A stretch of DNA of 34,735 bases from an uncultured Desulfuromonas sp. (GTDB lineage Bacteria > Desulfobacterota > Desulfuromonadia > Desulfuromonadales > Trichloromonadaceae). The notes under the pieces were generated by a model, which saw only the letters and a program-made list of their open reading frames with translations, ran no database searches and was not told the DNA's origin. The stretch is from contig CALJLX010000142.1 in NCBI GenBank assembly GCA_937982495.1, positions 1-34,735 on the forward strand. The letters are read 5' to 3'. The position numbers and the translations under genes are program-made. Shown here piece after piece: positions 22,286 to 30,130 of the stretch (its first letter is position 1; each line of letters starts with the position of its first letter).

Positions 22286-22654
22286 TTATTTCTTCTTACC
22301 GGCGACAGTCTTGCGGGGCCCCTTGCGGGTGCGGGCATTCGTCTTGGTCTTCTGCCCACGCACGGGGAGGCCACGACGATGACGCAGTCCGCGATAACAA
22401 CCCAGGTCCATGAGACGTTTGATATTCATCGAAACCTCTCGCCGCAAATCGCCCTCAACCTTACTTTCCCGGTCGATGACTTCGCGAATTTTCGCCACTT
22501 CAGCTTCGGTGAGATCATCAGTCCGGGTGTTCAGACCAACACCGGCCTTGCTCAGGATCTCCTGGGAAGAGGAGCGGCCGATGCCGTAGATGTAGGTGAG
22601 AGCCACCTCAATCCGTTTATTTCTCGGTAAGTCGATACCAGCAATACGTGCCAA
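22286..22654 (-). CDS. rpsM: 30S ribosomal protein S13
   Basis: S13 sits in the head of the 30S subunit, touching the P-site tRNA and the 50S bridge. The 122-residue protein reads ARIAGIDLPRNKRIEVAL, then YIYGIGRS and the conserved C-terminal RRGLPVRGQKTKTNARTRKG. The start is TTG at 22654 behind AGGAGGAATGGAAA; the ATG inside that leader is in another frame. It follows rpmJ by 21 bp. Confidence 0.97.
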   Translation of the reverse strand: MARIAGIDLPRNKRIEVALTYIYGIGRSSSQEILSKAGVGLNTRTDDLTEAEVAKIREVIDRESKVEGDLRREVSMNIKRLMDLGCYRGLRHRRGLPVRGQKTKTNARTRKGPRKTVAGKKK

Positions 22655-22675
22655 TTTCCATTCCTCCTAATCCAG

Positions 22676-22789
22676 TTATCCCTGCCTCTGCTTGTGCTTG
22701 GGGTTTTCACAAATAATCCGGACAATCCCCTTGCGCTTAATCACCTTACACTTGTCGCAGATTGTCTTCACCGAAGCGCGGACTTTCAT
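22676..22789 (-). CDS. rpmJ: 50S ribosomal protein L36 (zinc-binding form)
   Basis: L36 is a 37-residue zinc-ribbon protein that braces 23S rRNA near the peptidyl-transferase region. The sequence starts MKVRASVKTICDKCKVIKRK and has the full metal set (Cys11, Cys14, Cys27, and His32 in NPKHKQRQG). This is the 'C+' form. AAGGAAGAAAC precedes the ATG. An 85-bp gap separates it from map, with a candidate internal promoter and a small hairpin. Confidence 0.97.
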   Translation of the reverse strand: MKVRASVKTICDKCKVIKRKGIVRIICENPKHKQRQG

Positions 22790-22815
22790 TGTTTCTTCCT
22801 TTACTCATCAAGTTG

Positions 22816-22830
22816 GTCGCCCGAAGCGAC
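22816..22830 (-). other. small hairpin in the rpmJ leader
   Basis: GTCGC-TTCGG-GCGAC on the minus strand folds into a 5-bp stem with a 5-base loop, 27 bp before the rpmJ start. It could be part of a leader structure, but it has no T-run and so is not a terminator. Confidence 0.35.
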
Positions 22831-22860
22831 TTAGCGAATGTTATCCAATCACAACGTTCA

Positions 22861-22889
22861 ACCATAAATTATGTCTATAAAGCAGTCAA
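22861..22889 (-). promoter_or_regulatory. possible internal promoter for rpmJ-rpsM-rpsK-rpsD-rpoA-rplQ
   Basis: Overlapping the last codons of map, the minus strand has TTGACT and TATGGT separated by 17 bp. That would give an alpha-operon transcript with a leader of about 65 bases before rpmJ. Confidence 0.45.
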
Positions 22890-23621
22890 AATCTCAGGCC
22901 CATGACTGGTAACGGCTATCGTGTGCTCAAAATGAGCCGACAGCCGACCATCCGCCGTCACCGCCGTCCAGCCATCCGAGAGAATGCGAACATCCGGCGT
23001 CCCCGCGTTGATCATCGGTTCAATCGCCAGGGTCATCCCTTCTCGCAACCGCGGCCCCTGACCGGGAGCACCAAAATTAGGAATTTGTGGCAACTCATGC
23101 AATTGCCGACCAATACCATGCCCGACAAACTCACGGACAACGCTAAAACCCTCTATTTCGACACAAGCCTGGACTGCATGCGAGATATCGGAAAGACGAT
23201 TGCCGACTGTCGCCTCAGCGACTCCCAGCATAAGGGAGCGCTGTGTTATCTCCAGCAACTTTTCCGCTTCAGCCGTTATCCGTCCAACAGGAACCGTAAT
23301 CGCCGAGTCCCCATAAAACCCTGACTTCACAACGCCAAAATCAATACTCAAAATGTCCCCATCACGCAGTGGCTCGGAATCGGCAAAACCGTGAACCACT
23401 TTTTCGTTGGGAGAGGAGCAGATTGTGAAGGGAAAACCACCGTACCCTTTGAACGCCGGACGAACCCGGCGGCGTTTACACTCGGCTTCGGCAAATTCGT
23501 CAAGTTCTCGAGTCGTTACTCCAGGCTTAATTCGCTCACGAAGCAGCTGCAGAATTTCCGCGACAATCCGTCCCGCGTCACGCATCAGAATCAGCTCGGC
23601 GCGAGACTTGAGAACGATCAT
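22875..23621 (-). CDS. map: type I methionine aminopeptidase
   Basis: MetAP removes the initiator methionine from new proteins. The 248-residue enzyme shows the five metal ligands of the pita-bread fold: Asp in LSIDFGVV, Asp in GFYGDSAITV, His in FVGHGIGRQLHE, Glu in AIEPMI, and Glu in AHFEHTIAV. No N-terminal zinc-finger extension is present, so it is the short type I form. It lies 8 bp after adk and is co-transcribed with secY-adk. Confidence 0.97.
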   Translation of the reverse strand: MIVLKSRAELILMRDAGRIVAEILQLLRERIKPGVTTRELDEFAEAECKRRRVRPAFKGYGGFPFTICSSPNEKVVHGFADSEPLRDGDILSIDFGVVKSGFYGDSAITVPVGRITAEAEKLLEITQRSLMLGVAEATVGNRLSDISHAVQACVEIEGFSVVREFVGHGIGRQLHELPQIPNFGAPGQGPRLREGMTLAIEPMINAGTPDVRILSDGWTAVTADGRLSAHFEHTIAVTSHGPEILTAL

Positions 23622-23629
23622 CTTCCTGA

Positions 23630-24277
23630 CTACTCCTTGCGCAGGATAGCGAGCACCTCGTCCTGCACGGCATCCATGGAGAGCATCCCATCGACCTCGG
23701 AGAGCAGTCCGGACTTACGATAATAATTAATCAACGGCGAAGTTTGCTCATTATAAACCTCAAGACGACGACGAATCGTTTCCTCTCGGTCATCCTCCCG
23801 CTGCAGCAACTCCCCACCGCACGCATCGCAGACCCCCGACGCCATGGGCGCGGCAAAGGTAACGTGATAGCCCCGGCCACAATCACGACAAGTGCGACGA
23901 CCAGTCAATCGCTCAACCAGCGCCTCGACATCGACAGCCAAGGAAATCACCGCATCAAGGGGGCGACCGAGAGCGGTCAATGCCTCGGCAAGCGCATCAG
24001 CCTGGGCCACGGTCCGAGGAAAACCATCGAGAATAAAACCTGCCCTACAGTCTTCTTGCTGAAGACGCTCACGCACAATACCGACGACAACCTCGTCGGG
24101 AACAAGCCCGCCGGCAGCCATGAAGGACTTGGCCCTTAGACCCATCGGCGTTCCGTCCTTGACCGCGGCTCGAAGAATGTCCCCGGTGGAAATCTGCGGA
24201 ATTGCATAGCGATCCATAAGCATTTTGGCCTGCGTACCCTTGCCTGCGCCGGGAGGGCCGAGCAAAATAAGCTTCAT
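23630..24277 (-). CDS. adk: adenylate kinase (zinc-LID form)
   Basis: Adk equilibrates ATP + AMP with 2 ADP. The 215-residue protein starts MKLILLGPPGAGKGTQ with the P-loop, has the AMP-binding ISTGDILRAAV and the DGFPRT motif. Its LID carries a Cys4 zinc site (CRDCGRGYH ... CDACGGELL), as in the long Gram-positive-like type and unlike E. coli Adk. I chose ATG 24277; an in-frame ATG at 24295 would overlap secY and add six residues with no family match. Confidence 0.96.
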   Translation of the reverse strand: MKLILLGPPGAGKGTQAKMLMDRYAIPQISTGDILRAAVKDGTPMGLRAKSFMAAGGLVPDEVVVGIVRERLQQEDCRAGFILDGFPRTVAQADALAEALTALGRPLDAVISLAVDVEALVERLTGRRTCRDCGRGYHVTFAAPMASGVCDACGGELLQREDDREETIRRRLEVYNEQTSPLINYYRKSGLLSEVDGMLSMDAVQDEVLAILRKE

Positions 24278-24287
24278 TTCGATTTCC

Positions 24288-25598
24288 CTAACCATGACGG
24301 CCCTTGAGAGTCACACCCTTCATGAAACCCTCATACGACCTGGATATCAGGTGGGCCTCAATCTGGGACGCGGTGTCCATACCAACACCAACCACAATCA
24401 AAAGTGAAGTTCCGCCAAAATAGAAAGGCAGGCCGAACTCGCCGATCAATATGGTCGGCAAAACACAAACAGCCGAAATATAAATAGAGCCGGCAAAGGT
24501 CAGGCGGCCCAGGACCACATCGATATATTCCGCCGTTGGTTTTCCGGGACGTATGCCGGGGATATAGCCCCCCTGCTTTTTCACATTTTCGGCTACGTCA
24601 ACAGGGTTGAAAGTCACAGCCGTGTAGAAGTAACAGAAGAAAATGATTAATGCAACGAAAAAAACGTTATAAAGCCAGTGGTCGGGCGTCATCATGGATG
24701 CTAGGGTCTGGACCCAGGTAACATCAACCAGATTCGCTACAGTCGCCGGAAACATGATAATGGAACTGGCGAAAATCGGCGGGATGACCCCGCTCATATT
24801 GACTTTCAGCGGCAGATGGCTGGTCTGGCCACCGTAATTGCGCATCCCCACTACCCGCTTGGCATAGTGAATCGGCAACCGACGCTGTCCGCGCTCCATA
24901 AAAACAATCGCCATGATGACGGCGATCATCAAAACAAGAACCGCAATTCCGACCAACGGTGTCAAGGCACCGGTCCGCAGCAGTCGTACCGAGTTAACAA
25001 TCGCCGCCGGCATATTGGCGACAATCCCGGCGAAAATGATCAGAGAAATGCCATTTCCGATACCGCGTTCGGTAATCTGTTCACCCAACCACATGATAAA
25101 GGCCGTACCCGCCGTCAGGGTAATGACTGTCAGCAGAATAAAACCCATACCCTGATCAGGAACAACAAATTCGCCAGCGGGACCGCGCATGGTTTGCAGA
25201 CCAATGGCGATCCCGGTACCCTGAATGATCGAGAGAAGAATTGTCCCGTAACGGGTCCAGCGAGTCAAAACCTTGCGACCCTGCTCTCCCTCATTCTTCA
25301 ACCTTTCAACCGGCTCGAAAACCACGGCCAGCAACTGCAGAATAATAGAGGCACTGATATAAGGCATGATCCCCAAGGCGAATACCGTCATGCGCTCAAG
25401 AGCACCACCGGTAAAGGCACTGACCAAACCCAGAAGAGTGCCTTCGGTCCCCTCGAAAAACTTGGCCAGAACCTGCGCGTCAACCCCAGGAGTAGGCACA
25501 TGACAACCCACCCGATAAACAGCCAGCATGCACAGGGTAAAGAGAACCCGTCTCCTGAGTTCAGGAATACTGAATATGTTCTGGATGGCTTTTATCAA
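24288..25598 (-). CDS. secY: preprotein translocase subunit SecY
   Basis: SecY is the central channel of the SecYEG translocon in the inner membrane. The protein is about 436 residues with some ten hydrophobic segments. An early plug-region block GVDAQVLAKFFEG, EQITERGIGNGISLIIF, and cytosolic-loop features RRLPIHYAKR and GGYIPGIRPGKPTAEY are all typical. The best start is TTG at 25598, giving LIKAIQNIF..., which matches usual SecY N-termini. It lies one base after the rplO stop, so translation is probably coupled to L15. An in-frame TTG at 25634 is inside rplO. Confidence 0.95.
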   Translation of the reverse strand: MIKAIQNIFSIPELRRRVLFTLCMLAVYRVGCHVPTPGVDAQVLAKFFEGTEGTLLGLVSAFTGGALERMTVFALGIMPYISASIILQLLAVVFEPVERLKNEGEQGRKVLTRWTRYGTILLSIIQGTGIAIGLQTMRGPAGEFVVPDQGMGFILLTVITLTAGTAFIMWLGEQITERGIGNGISLIIFAGIVANMPAAIVNSVRLLRTGALTPLVGIAVLVLMIAVIMAIVFMERGQRRLPIHYAKRVVGMRNYGGQTSHLPLKVNMSGVIPPIFASSIIMFPATVANLVDVTWVQTLASMMTPDHWLYNVFFVALIIFFCYFYTAVTFNPVDVAENVKKQGGYIPGIRPGKPTAEYIDVVLGRLTFAGSIYISAVCVLPTILIGEFGLPFYFGGTSLLIVVGVGMDTASQIEAHLISRSYEGFMKGVTLKGRHG

Positions 25599-25599
25599 T

Positions 25600-26040
25600 T
25601 TAGAGAACCTCGACTTTACCGCCGGCCGCCTCAATTTTTTCTTGAGCCGACTTGCTGAATTTATGTGCCTGAACCGTCAAGGCCTTGGTTAACTCACCAT
25701 CCCCAAGAACTTTGATCCCATCCAAGACTTCCTTCACCAGGCCCGCCTTGCCGAAGGCGGCAAGGTCGACAACACTGCCGTCCTCGAAAACATCGAGATC
25801 CCGCAGATTGACAAGAGAGTAAACCTTCTTCGCCAGCGGGGTAAAACCGCGCTTGGGAAGACGACGCTGCAGAGGCATCTGACCACCTTCAAAACCGGCC
25901 TTAACGCTGCCGCCGCTGCGAGCCTTCTGCCCTTTATGTCCTTTACCCGCGGTCTTGCCCGTGCCCGAACCGTGGCCACGACCGATACGCTTGCGATTTT
26001 TCGTAGAACCGAATGCCGGTTGCAAATTGCTCAGATCCAT
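25600..26040 (-). CDS. rplO: 50S ribosomal protein L15
   Basis: L15 is a late-assembly 23S rRNA binder in the core of the large subunit. The 146-residue protein has the glycine/arginine-rich N-terminal tail (KRIGRGHGSGTGKTAGKGHKG) and GFEGGQMPLQRRLPKRGF. Two ATG codons six bases apart are in frame; the second (26040) has the better distance from AAGGA. Confidence 0.97.
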   Translation of the reverse strand: MDLSNLQPAFGSTKNRKRIGRGHGSGTGKTAGKGHKGQKARSGGSVKAGFEGGQMPLQRRLPKRGFTPLAKKVYSLVNLRDLDVFEDGSVVDLAAFGKAGLVKEVLDGIKVLGDGELTKALTVQAHKFSKSAQEKIEAAGGKVEVL

Positions 26041-26051
26041 ATCCATCTTCC

Positions 26052-26237
26052 TTAACGGCAGTCTTCGACTTCAACCATGTGGGCTACCTTGCGAATCATC
26101 CCGCGAATTTCCGGAGTGTCCTTTAGGCATACCGTCTTATGCAGCTTGGTTAAACCAAGTCCCTTGAGGACTCGCGTGAAATATTCATCGCGGGCGATGC
26201 CGCTTTTTTTCAGTGTCACCTTGATCTGATCGGCCAT
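26052..26237 (-). CDS. rpmD: 50S ribosomal protein L30
   Basis: This is a 61-residue protein with the L30 pattern IKVTLKKSGIARDEYFTRVLKGLGLTKLHK (in two overlapping halves) and MIRKVAHMVEVED. It sits between rpsE and rplO as in most bacteria. AAGGAGAAGCTC precedes the ATG at 26237; the open frame extends further upstream but shows no L30 similarity there. Confidence 0.95.
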   Translation of the reverse strand: MADQIKVTLKKSGIARDEYFTRVLKGLGLTKLHKTVCLKDTPEIRGMIRKVAHMVEVEDCR

Positions 26238-26259
26238 GAGCTTCTCCTTATCCGCCAAC

Positions 26260-26754
26260 TTATTCAGCAGACGCCTGCAGGCCGCGGCGTTCCATGATTT
26301 CCTGGGCGCTCTTGAGCTGAGCCAGGGCATTCACGGTGGCCTTGACCACATTATGCGGGTTATTGGAACCGAGACATTTGGAGAGGATATCGCCGACGCC
26401 GGCCACCTCCAAAACAGCACGGGCCGCGCCGCCGGCAATTACTCCGGTACCTTCGGAGGCCGACTTGAGGAGAACCTTCCCGGCGCCGAATTTACCCAGC
26501 ACATCAAAGGGAATGGTCCGCCCACGCAGGGGAACCTTGATAAGGCTTTTCTTGGCCTGCTCGACCCCTTTGCGGATCGCTTCAGGAACCTCCTTGGCCT
26601 TGCCCAGTCCGTAACCGACATGACCTTCCCCGTCGCCGACCACCACCAAGGCGGAGAAGCTGAAACGACGGCCACCCTTCACGACCTTCGCGCAACGGTT
26701 GATATGAATAACGCGGTCGTTCAAGTTCAGTTCATTGGGATCGATGCGATGCAA
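26260..26754 (-). CDS. rpsE: 30S ribosomal protein S5
   Basis: S5 supports decoding accuracy and the mRNA entry helicase of the 30S subunit. The 164-residue protein shows NRCAKVVKGGRRFSFSALVVVGD, VGYGLGKAKEVPEA, GAGKVLLKSASEGTGVIAGG and VLEVAGVGDILSKCLGSNN. It starts with TTG at 26754, 7 bases after AAGGAGGAG, and no ATG gives the right N-terminus. Confidence 0.97.
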   Translation of the reverse strand: MHRIDPNELNLNDRVIHINRCAKVVKGGRRFSFSALVVVGDGEGHVGYGLGKAKEVPEAIRKGVEQAKKSLIKVPLRGRTIPFDVLGKFGAGKVLLKSASEGTGVIAGGAARAVLEVAGVGDILSKCLGSNNPHNVVKATVNALAQLKSAQEIMERRGLQASAE

Positions 26755-26771
26755 AGAACTCCTCCTTTACC

Positions 26772-27140
26772 TTAGAAAGACAGGCCGGCTTCACGGGCGG
26801 CGTCGGCAAGAGCCTTCACGCGGCCATGATACAGGAAACCGTTGCGGTCAAAGACCACCTGCTTGATATTCTGCTCAAGAGCCTTCTTGGCGATGGTTTG
26901 CCCGACAGCCTTGGCGGCCTCGACATTGCCGGTATAATTTACGCCCTCGGCCACATCCTTGTTCGCTGTAGACGCCGTCGCCAGAGTGCGACCGGTCACG
27001 TCCTCGATAATTTGCACATAAATGTGCTTGGCGCTGCGGAAGACACACAGGCGAGGACGTTCCATGGTCCCACGGACCTTTTTCCTCACCCGAACCTGCC
27101 GCTTCGCACGGGCATCACGTCTTTGCTTTGCGACGTTCAC
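26772..27140 (-). CDS. rplR: 50S ribosomal protein L18
   Basis: L18 binds 5S rRNA with L5 and L25. The 122-residue protein has RKKVRGTMERPRLCVFRS, KHIYVQIIEDVTGRTLATAST and KALADAAREAGLSF. The start is GTG at 27140 behind AAGGAGAAC. Order rplF-rplR-rpsE is standard. Confidence 0.97.
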   Translation of the reverse strand: MNVAKQRRDARAKRQVRVRKKVRGTMERPRLCVFRSAKHIYVQIIEDVTGRTLATASTANKDVAEGVNYTGNVEAAKAVGQTIAKKALEQNIKQVVFDRNGFLYHGRVKALADAAREAGLSF

Positions 27141-27166
27141 AATCGTTCTCCTTGGCCTTGAATCAA

Positions 27167-27706
27167 TTATTTCTTACCGGTCTTGCCGGCCTTGCGCAGA
27201 ATCCGCTCTTCGGCATACTTGATCCCCTTGCCCTTATAAGGCTCCGGGGCACGGAAAGAACGGATCTTGGCGGCGGTCGCTCCGATCAGTTCTTTATCGA
27301 TTCCCTTCAGAGTGATCTTGGTCTGCTTCTCGACCTCGGCGTCTATCCCCTTGGGTAGGGGATACTCCACGGCATGCGAGTAGCCCAGGGCCAAGTTGAG
27401 AATCGCGCCCTTCATTTCGGCGCGATAACCGACGCCGTTAATCTCAAGAACACGCTCATACCCTTTGGTGACACCCTCGATCATATTAGCCACCAGGGTC
27501 CGGGTCAGGCCTTGCATGGAGCTGTCCACGCGCGCACCTTCCGGAGAACTGACCTGGATGCTATCCGCCTCGATGGAAACTCCAACCTGCGTGGGAATCC
27601 GGCGACTGAGCTGGCCCTTGGGACCTTGCACGCTGATGGTCTCCCCGGAAAGGGAAACCTTCACTCCACCCGGAATCGTAATGGGTTTTTTCCCGATTCT
27701 CGACAT
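27167..27706 (-). CDS. rplF: 50S ribosomal protein L6
   Basis: L6 lies near the sarcin-ricin loop and the GTPase-factor site. The 179-residue protein starts MSRIGKKPITIPGGVKV, has INGVGYRAEMKGAILNLALG, and ends with the strongly conserved RAPEPYKGKGIKYAEERILRK (shortened here). ATG start; 26 bp after rpsH. Confidence 0.97.
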   Translation of the reverse strand: MSRIGKKPITIPGGVKVSLSGETISVQGPKGQLSRRIPTQVGVSIEADSIQVSSPEGARVDSSMQGLTRTLVANMIEGVTKGYERVLEINGVGYRAEMKGAILNLALGYSHAVEYPLPKGIDAEVEKQTKITLKGIDKELIGATAAKIRSFRAPEPYKGKGIKYAEERILRKAGKTGKK

Positions 27707-27732
27707 CTTTTATAAACTCCTTCCCCGGATCC

Positions 27733-28131
27733 TTACCAGACGGTGCAGAGGAGCTCGCCGCCCACCTGCGCCGTGCGTGCAGCCGCATCATCCATCAGAC
27801 CCTTGGAAGTCGACAGGATGGCGCACCCGAGACCGTTTTTCACCATGGGGATCTCGTCCTTCCCCACATAGATGCGACGACCAGGAGTGGATACCCGCTT
27901 GATTTCATGAATGACGTGCTGATTATCCTCGTCAAACTTGAGGTAGATCCGCAGCACGCCCTGCTTTTCGTCGCTGATATTCTTGAAATTCTTGATATAT
28001 CCAAGATCCTTGAGCACCGAAGCCAAGGCCTCTTTGATTTTGGACGAAGGCACGTCCAACTTCGGATGCTTCGCCAGGCCCGCATTACGGATGCGGGTCA
28101 GCATGTCCGCGATAGGATCAGTCATTGCCAT
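27733..28131 (-). CDS. rpsH: 30S ribosomal protein S8
   Basis: S8 is a primary 16S rRNA binder and, in E. coli, the repressor of the spc operon. The 132-residue protein reads MTDPIADMLTRIRNAG after a short MA, followed by VPSSKIKEALASVLKDLGYI and GLGCAILSTSKGLMDD. AAGGAG lies upstream of the ATG. No spc-type S8-binding RNA was searched for. Confidence 0.97.
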   Translation of the reverse strand: MAMTDPIADMLTRIRNAGLAKHPKLDVPSSKIKEALASVLKDLGYIKNFKNISDEKQGVLRIYLKFDEDNQHVIHEIKRVSTPGRRIYVGKDEIPMVKNGLGCAILSTSKGLMDDAAARTAQVGGELLCTVW

Positions 28132-28154
28132 GGATGCAGCTCCTTAATGTCTCT

Positions 28155-28340
28155 TTACCAGCTCGACTTGATGACGCCGGGAAGTTTTCCTTCCGACGCC
28201 AGCTTGCGCAGGCAAATACGGCACATGTCAAATTTGCGATAATACGCCCGCGGACGGCCGCAGAGAGGGCAGCGGTTATGCTGCCGAACTCCGAACTTGG
28301 TTGGCCGCGAAGCCTTTATCATCATCGATTTTTTTGCCAC
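28155..28340 (-). CDS. rpsN: 30S ribosomal protein S14, type Z (zinc-binding)
   Basis: This 61-residue S14 is the short zinc-binding form: AKKSMMIKASRPTKFGVR, then CPLCGRPRAYYRKFDMC and ICLRKLASEGKLPG. The Cys4 set is C-x2-C...C-x2-C. It starts with GTG at 28340 directly behind GGAGGAG; the longer open frame upstream overlaps rplE and has no S14 similarity. Order rplE-rpsN-rpsH is standard. Confidence 0.97.
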   Translation of the reverse strand: MAKKSMMIKASRPTKFGVRQHNRCPLCGRPRAYYRKFDMCRICLRKLASEGKLPGVIKSSW

Positions 28341-28365
28341 TAGCTCCTCCGCTCTCCGTCTGACT

Positions 28366-28905
28366 TTATTTCCTGAAAGGCATGCCCATGGCCGCCAGGA
28401 GGGCGCGTCCCTCTTCATCGGTCCGGGCCGTGGTGACAATGGTCACATTCATCCCCTTGACTTTGTCGATTTTATCGAAATCGATCTCAGGGAAGATAAT
28501 TTCCTCGCGAATACCGAGAGTATAGTTGCCGCGCCCGTCGAACCCCTTGGGAGAAACCCCCTTGAAGTCACGAACCCGGGGAAGGGCAATATTGATCAGA
28601 CGATCGAGAAACTCGTAGGCCTGAGCGCGACGCAGGGTCACGCGACAACCAATCGGCATGCCTTCACGCAGCTTGTAGGTCGCGATCGACTTTTTCGCTT
28701 TAGTTATAACCGCCTTCTGCCCGGTGATCTTGGTCAATTCCTCAACCGCCGCCTCCAGGATCTTGATGTTCTGAATGGCCTCCCCGAGACCCATGTTTAC
28801 GACAACTTTCTCGACCCGGGGGACTTCCATCACATTGTCGAGCTGCAAGTCCTTTTTCAGCTGAGGGACCAGCTCGACCTGGTATTTTTCTTTCAGTCTT
28901 GCCAT
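28366..28905 (-). CDS. rplE: 50S ribosomal protein L5
   Basis: L5 carries 5S rRNA and touches the P-site tRNA. The 179-residue protein has VPRVEKVVVNMGLGEA, ITGQKAVITKAKKSIATYKLR (shortened), GCRVTLRRAQAYEFLDRL and the TTARTDEEGRALLAAMGMPF tail. ATG start with CGGAGG upstream; 12 bp after rplX. Confidence 0.97.
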   Translation of the reverse strand: MARLKEKYQVELVPQLKKDLQLDNVMEVPRVEKVVVNMGLGEAIQNIKILEAAVEELTKITGQKAVITKAKKSIATYKLREGMPIGCRVTLRRAQAYEFLDRLINIALPRVRDFKGVSPKGFDGRGNYTLGIREEIIFPEIDFDKIDKVKGMNVTIVTTARTDEEGRALLAAMGMPFRK

Positions 28906-28917
28906 GGAAATCCTCCG

Positions 28918-29247
28918 TTACTTATCCACGATCTCGTTGCACTTCTTGCAGAAACGCACCTTACGCCCATCTTCCAGAACACGGATGCCGGTACGGGCCG
29001 CCTTGCCGCAAGCTACGCAGAGCAGCAACACATTGGAAGCGTCCAGGGGCGCTTCCTTCTCGACAATTCCACCATCCTGGTTGGCCCGGGAAGGGCGGGT
29101 GTGACGCTTGACTACGTTTAAGCCTTCTACCGTAAGCCGGCCCTTCTCCGGAAAAACCCGGGCGACCTTGCCCGACTTGCCCTTCTCTTTGCCAGCAATG
29201 ATCATCACCATGTCGTTTTTTTTGACATGAAGGTTTTTAGCCGCCAT
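28918..29247 (-). CDS. rplX: 50S ribosomal protein L24 (with Cys4 motif)
   Basis: L24 starts 50S assembly at the 5' domain of 23S rRNA. The 109-residue protein has the KOW-type motif NDMVMIIAGKEKGKSGKVAR, followed by GLNVVKRHTRPS. It ends with a possible zinc ribbon: LCVACGKAA and RFCKKCNE. ATG start. Order rplN-rplX-rplE is standard. Confidence 0.97.
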   Translation of the reverse strand: MAAKNLHVKKNDMVMIIAGKEKGKSGKVARVFPEKGRLTVEGLNVVKRHTRPSRANQDGGIVEKEAPLDASNVLLLCVACGKAARTGIRVLEDGRKVRFCKKCNEIVDK

Positions 29248-29273
29248 CTTCGTATATCTCCCAATGATCTTTT

Positions 29274-29642
29274 TTAAAGGACTTCAGGCGCCAGAGATAC
29301 AATTTTCATAAAGCGCTTGGCGCGGAGTTCACGGGCGACGGGTCCAAAGATTCGGGTTCCGATGGGCTCCCCCCCGGCATTGACCACCACGGCGGAATTC
29401 TTATCAAAGCGGATGAACGAGCCATCCGGGCGGGGAACCTCCTTAGCCGTTCTGACAATAACGGCACGCACCACATCGCCTTTCTTGACCCGCGAATTGG
29501 GCAAGGCCTCTTTGACGGAGCAGATAATAATATCTCCAAGACCGGCGTATTTGCGTTTGGAGCCGCCGAGCACCTTGATGCAGCAGAGCTTCCGGGCGCC
29601 GGAATTGTCCGCGACATCAAGCATGGTCTGCATCTGGATCAT
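29274..29642 (-). CDS. rplN: 50S ribosomal protein L14
   Basis: L14 sits at the subunit interface (bridge B8) next to L19. The 122-residue protein starts MIQMQTMLDVADNSGARKL, with VKKGDVVRAVIVRTAKEVPR and IFGPVARELRAKRFMKIVSLAPEV (shortened). GGAGATAC precedes the ATG. Confidence 0.98.
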   Translation of the reverse strand: MIQMQTMLDVADNSGARKLCCIKVLGGSKRKYAGLGDIIICSVKEALPNSRVKKGDVVRAVIVRTAKEVPRPDGSFIRFDKNSAVVVNAGGEPIGTRIFGPVARELRAKRFMKIVSLAPEVL

Positions 29643-29654
29643 GGCTTGTATCTC

Positions 29655-29921
29655 CTAAACGGTTACGTGTTTTTCGAGGATTTCGCGGACTCTCCACCGC
29701 TTGTCACGGGACAGCGGCCTGGTCTCCACGATAAGCACCTTGTCGCCGACGGCGCAGTCGTTGCGCTCGTCGTGGGCTTTGCAGGTAACCTTGCGCTTGA
29801 TGTATTTTTTGTAAATGGGATGCTTTACCAGCTGGTCAACCTTGACTACGACGGTCTTATCCATCTTGTCGCTGACCACGATCCCAACCCGGGTCTTTCT
29901 GTTTCCACGTTCAGTCGTCAT
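29655..29921 (-). CDS. rpsQ: 30S ribosomal protein S17
   Basis: S17 is a primary 16S rRNA binder. The 88-residue protein has RKTRVGIVVSDKMDKTVVV, KHPIYKKYIKRKVTCKAHDE and GDKVLIVETRPLSRDKRWRV. I placed the start at ATG 29921, a few bases after GAGGACGG; a longer in-frame start would overlap the rpmC stop. Confidence 0.96.
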   Translation of the reverse strand: MTTERGNRKTRVGIVVSDKMDKTVVVKVDQLVKHPIYKKYIKRKVTCKAHDERNDCAVGDKVLIVETRPLSRDKRWRVREILEKHVTV

Positions 29922-29941
29922 ATCCGTCCTCGTACTCCCCA

Positions 29942-30130
29942 CTATCCCTGTTTCTGCCGCAGCACGGTGTTAACCCGGGCAATATCCTTCTTGATCTGAG
30001 GAATCCGCGCGGTATTTTCCAGATGTCCGGTATGCAACTGAAACCGCAGATTGAACAGTTCCTGGCTGAGTTCTTCAGATTTCTTCCGTAATTCCTCGAT
30101 GTTGAGGGCCACCATTTCACTAGCTTTCAT
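29942..30130 (-). CDS. rpmC: 50S ribosomal protein L29
   Basis: L29 lies at the polypeptide exit. The 62-residue protein reads MKASEMVALNIEELRKKSEE, then LFNLRFQLHTGHLENTARIP, the standard L29 pattern. The ATG at 30130 overlaps the rplP stop region by 11 bases, with GGAGG inside the end of rplP, implying coupled translation. Confidence 0.95.
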   Translation of the reverse strand: MKASEMVALNIEELRKKSEELSQELFNLRFQLHTGHLENTARIPQIKKDIARVNTVLRQKQG

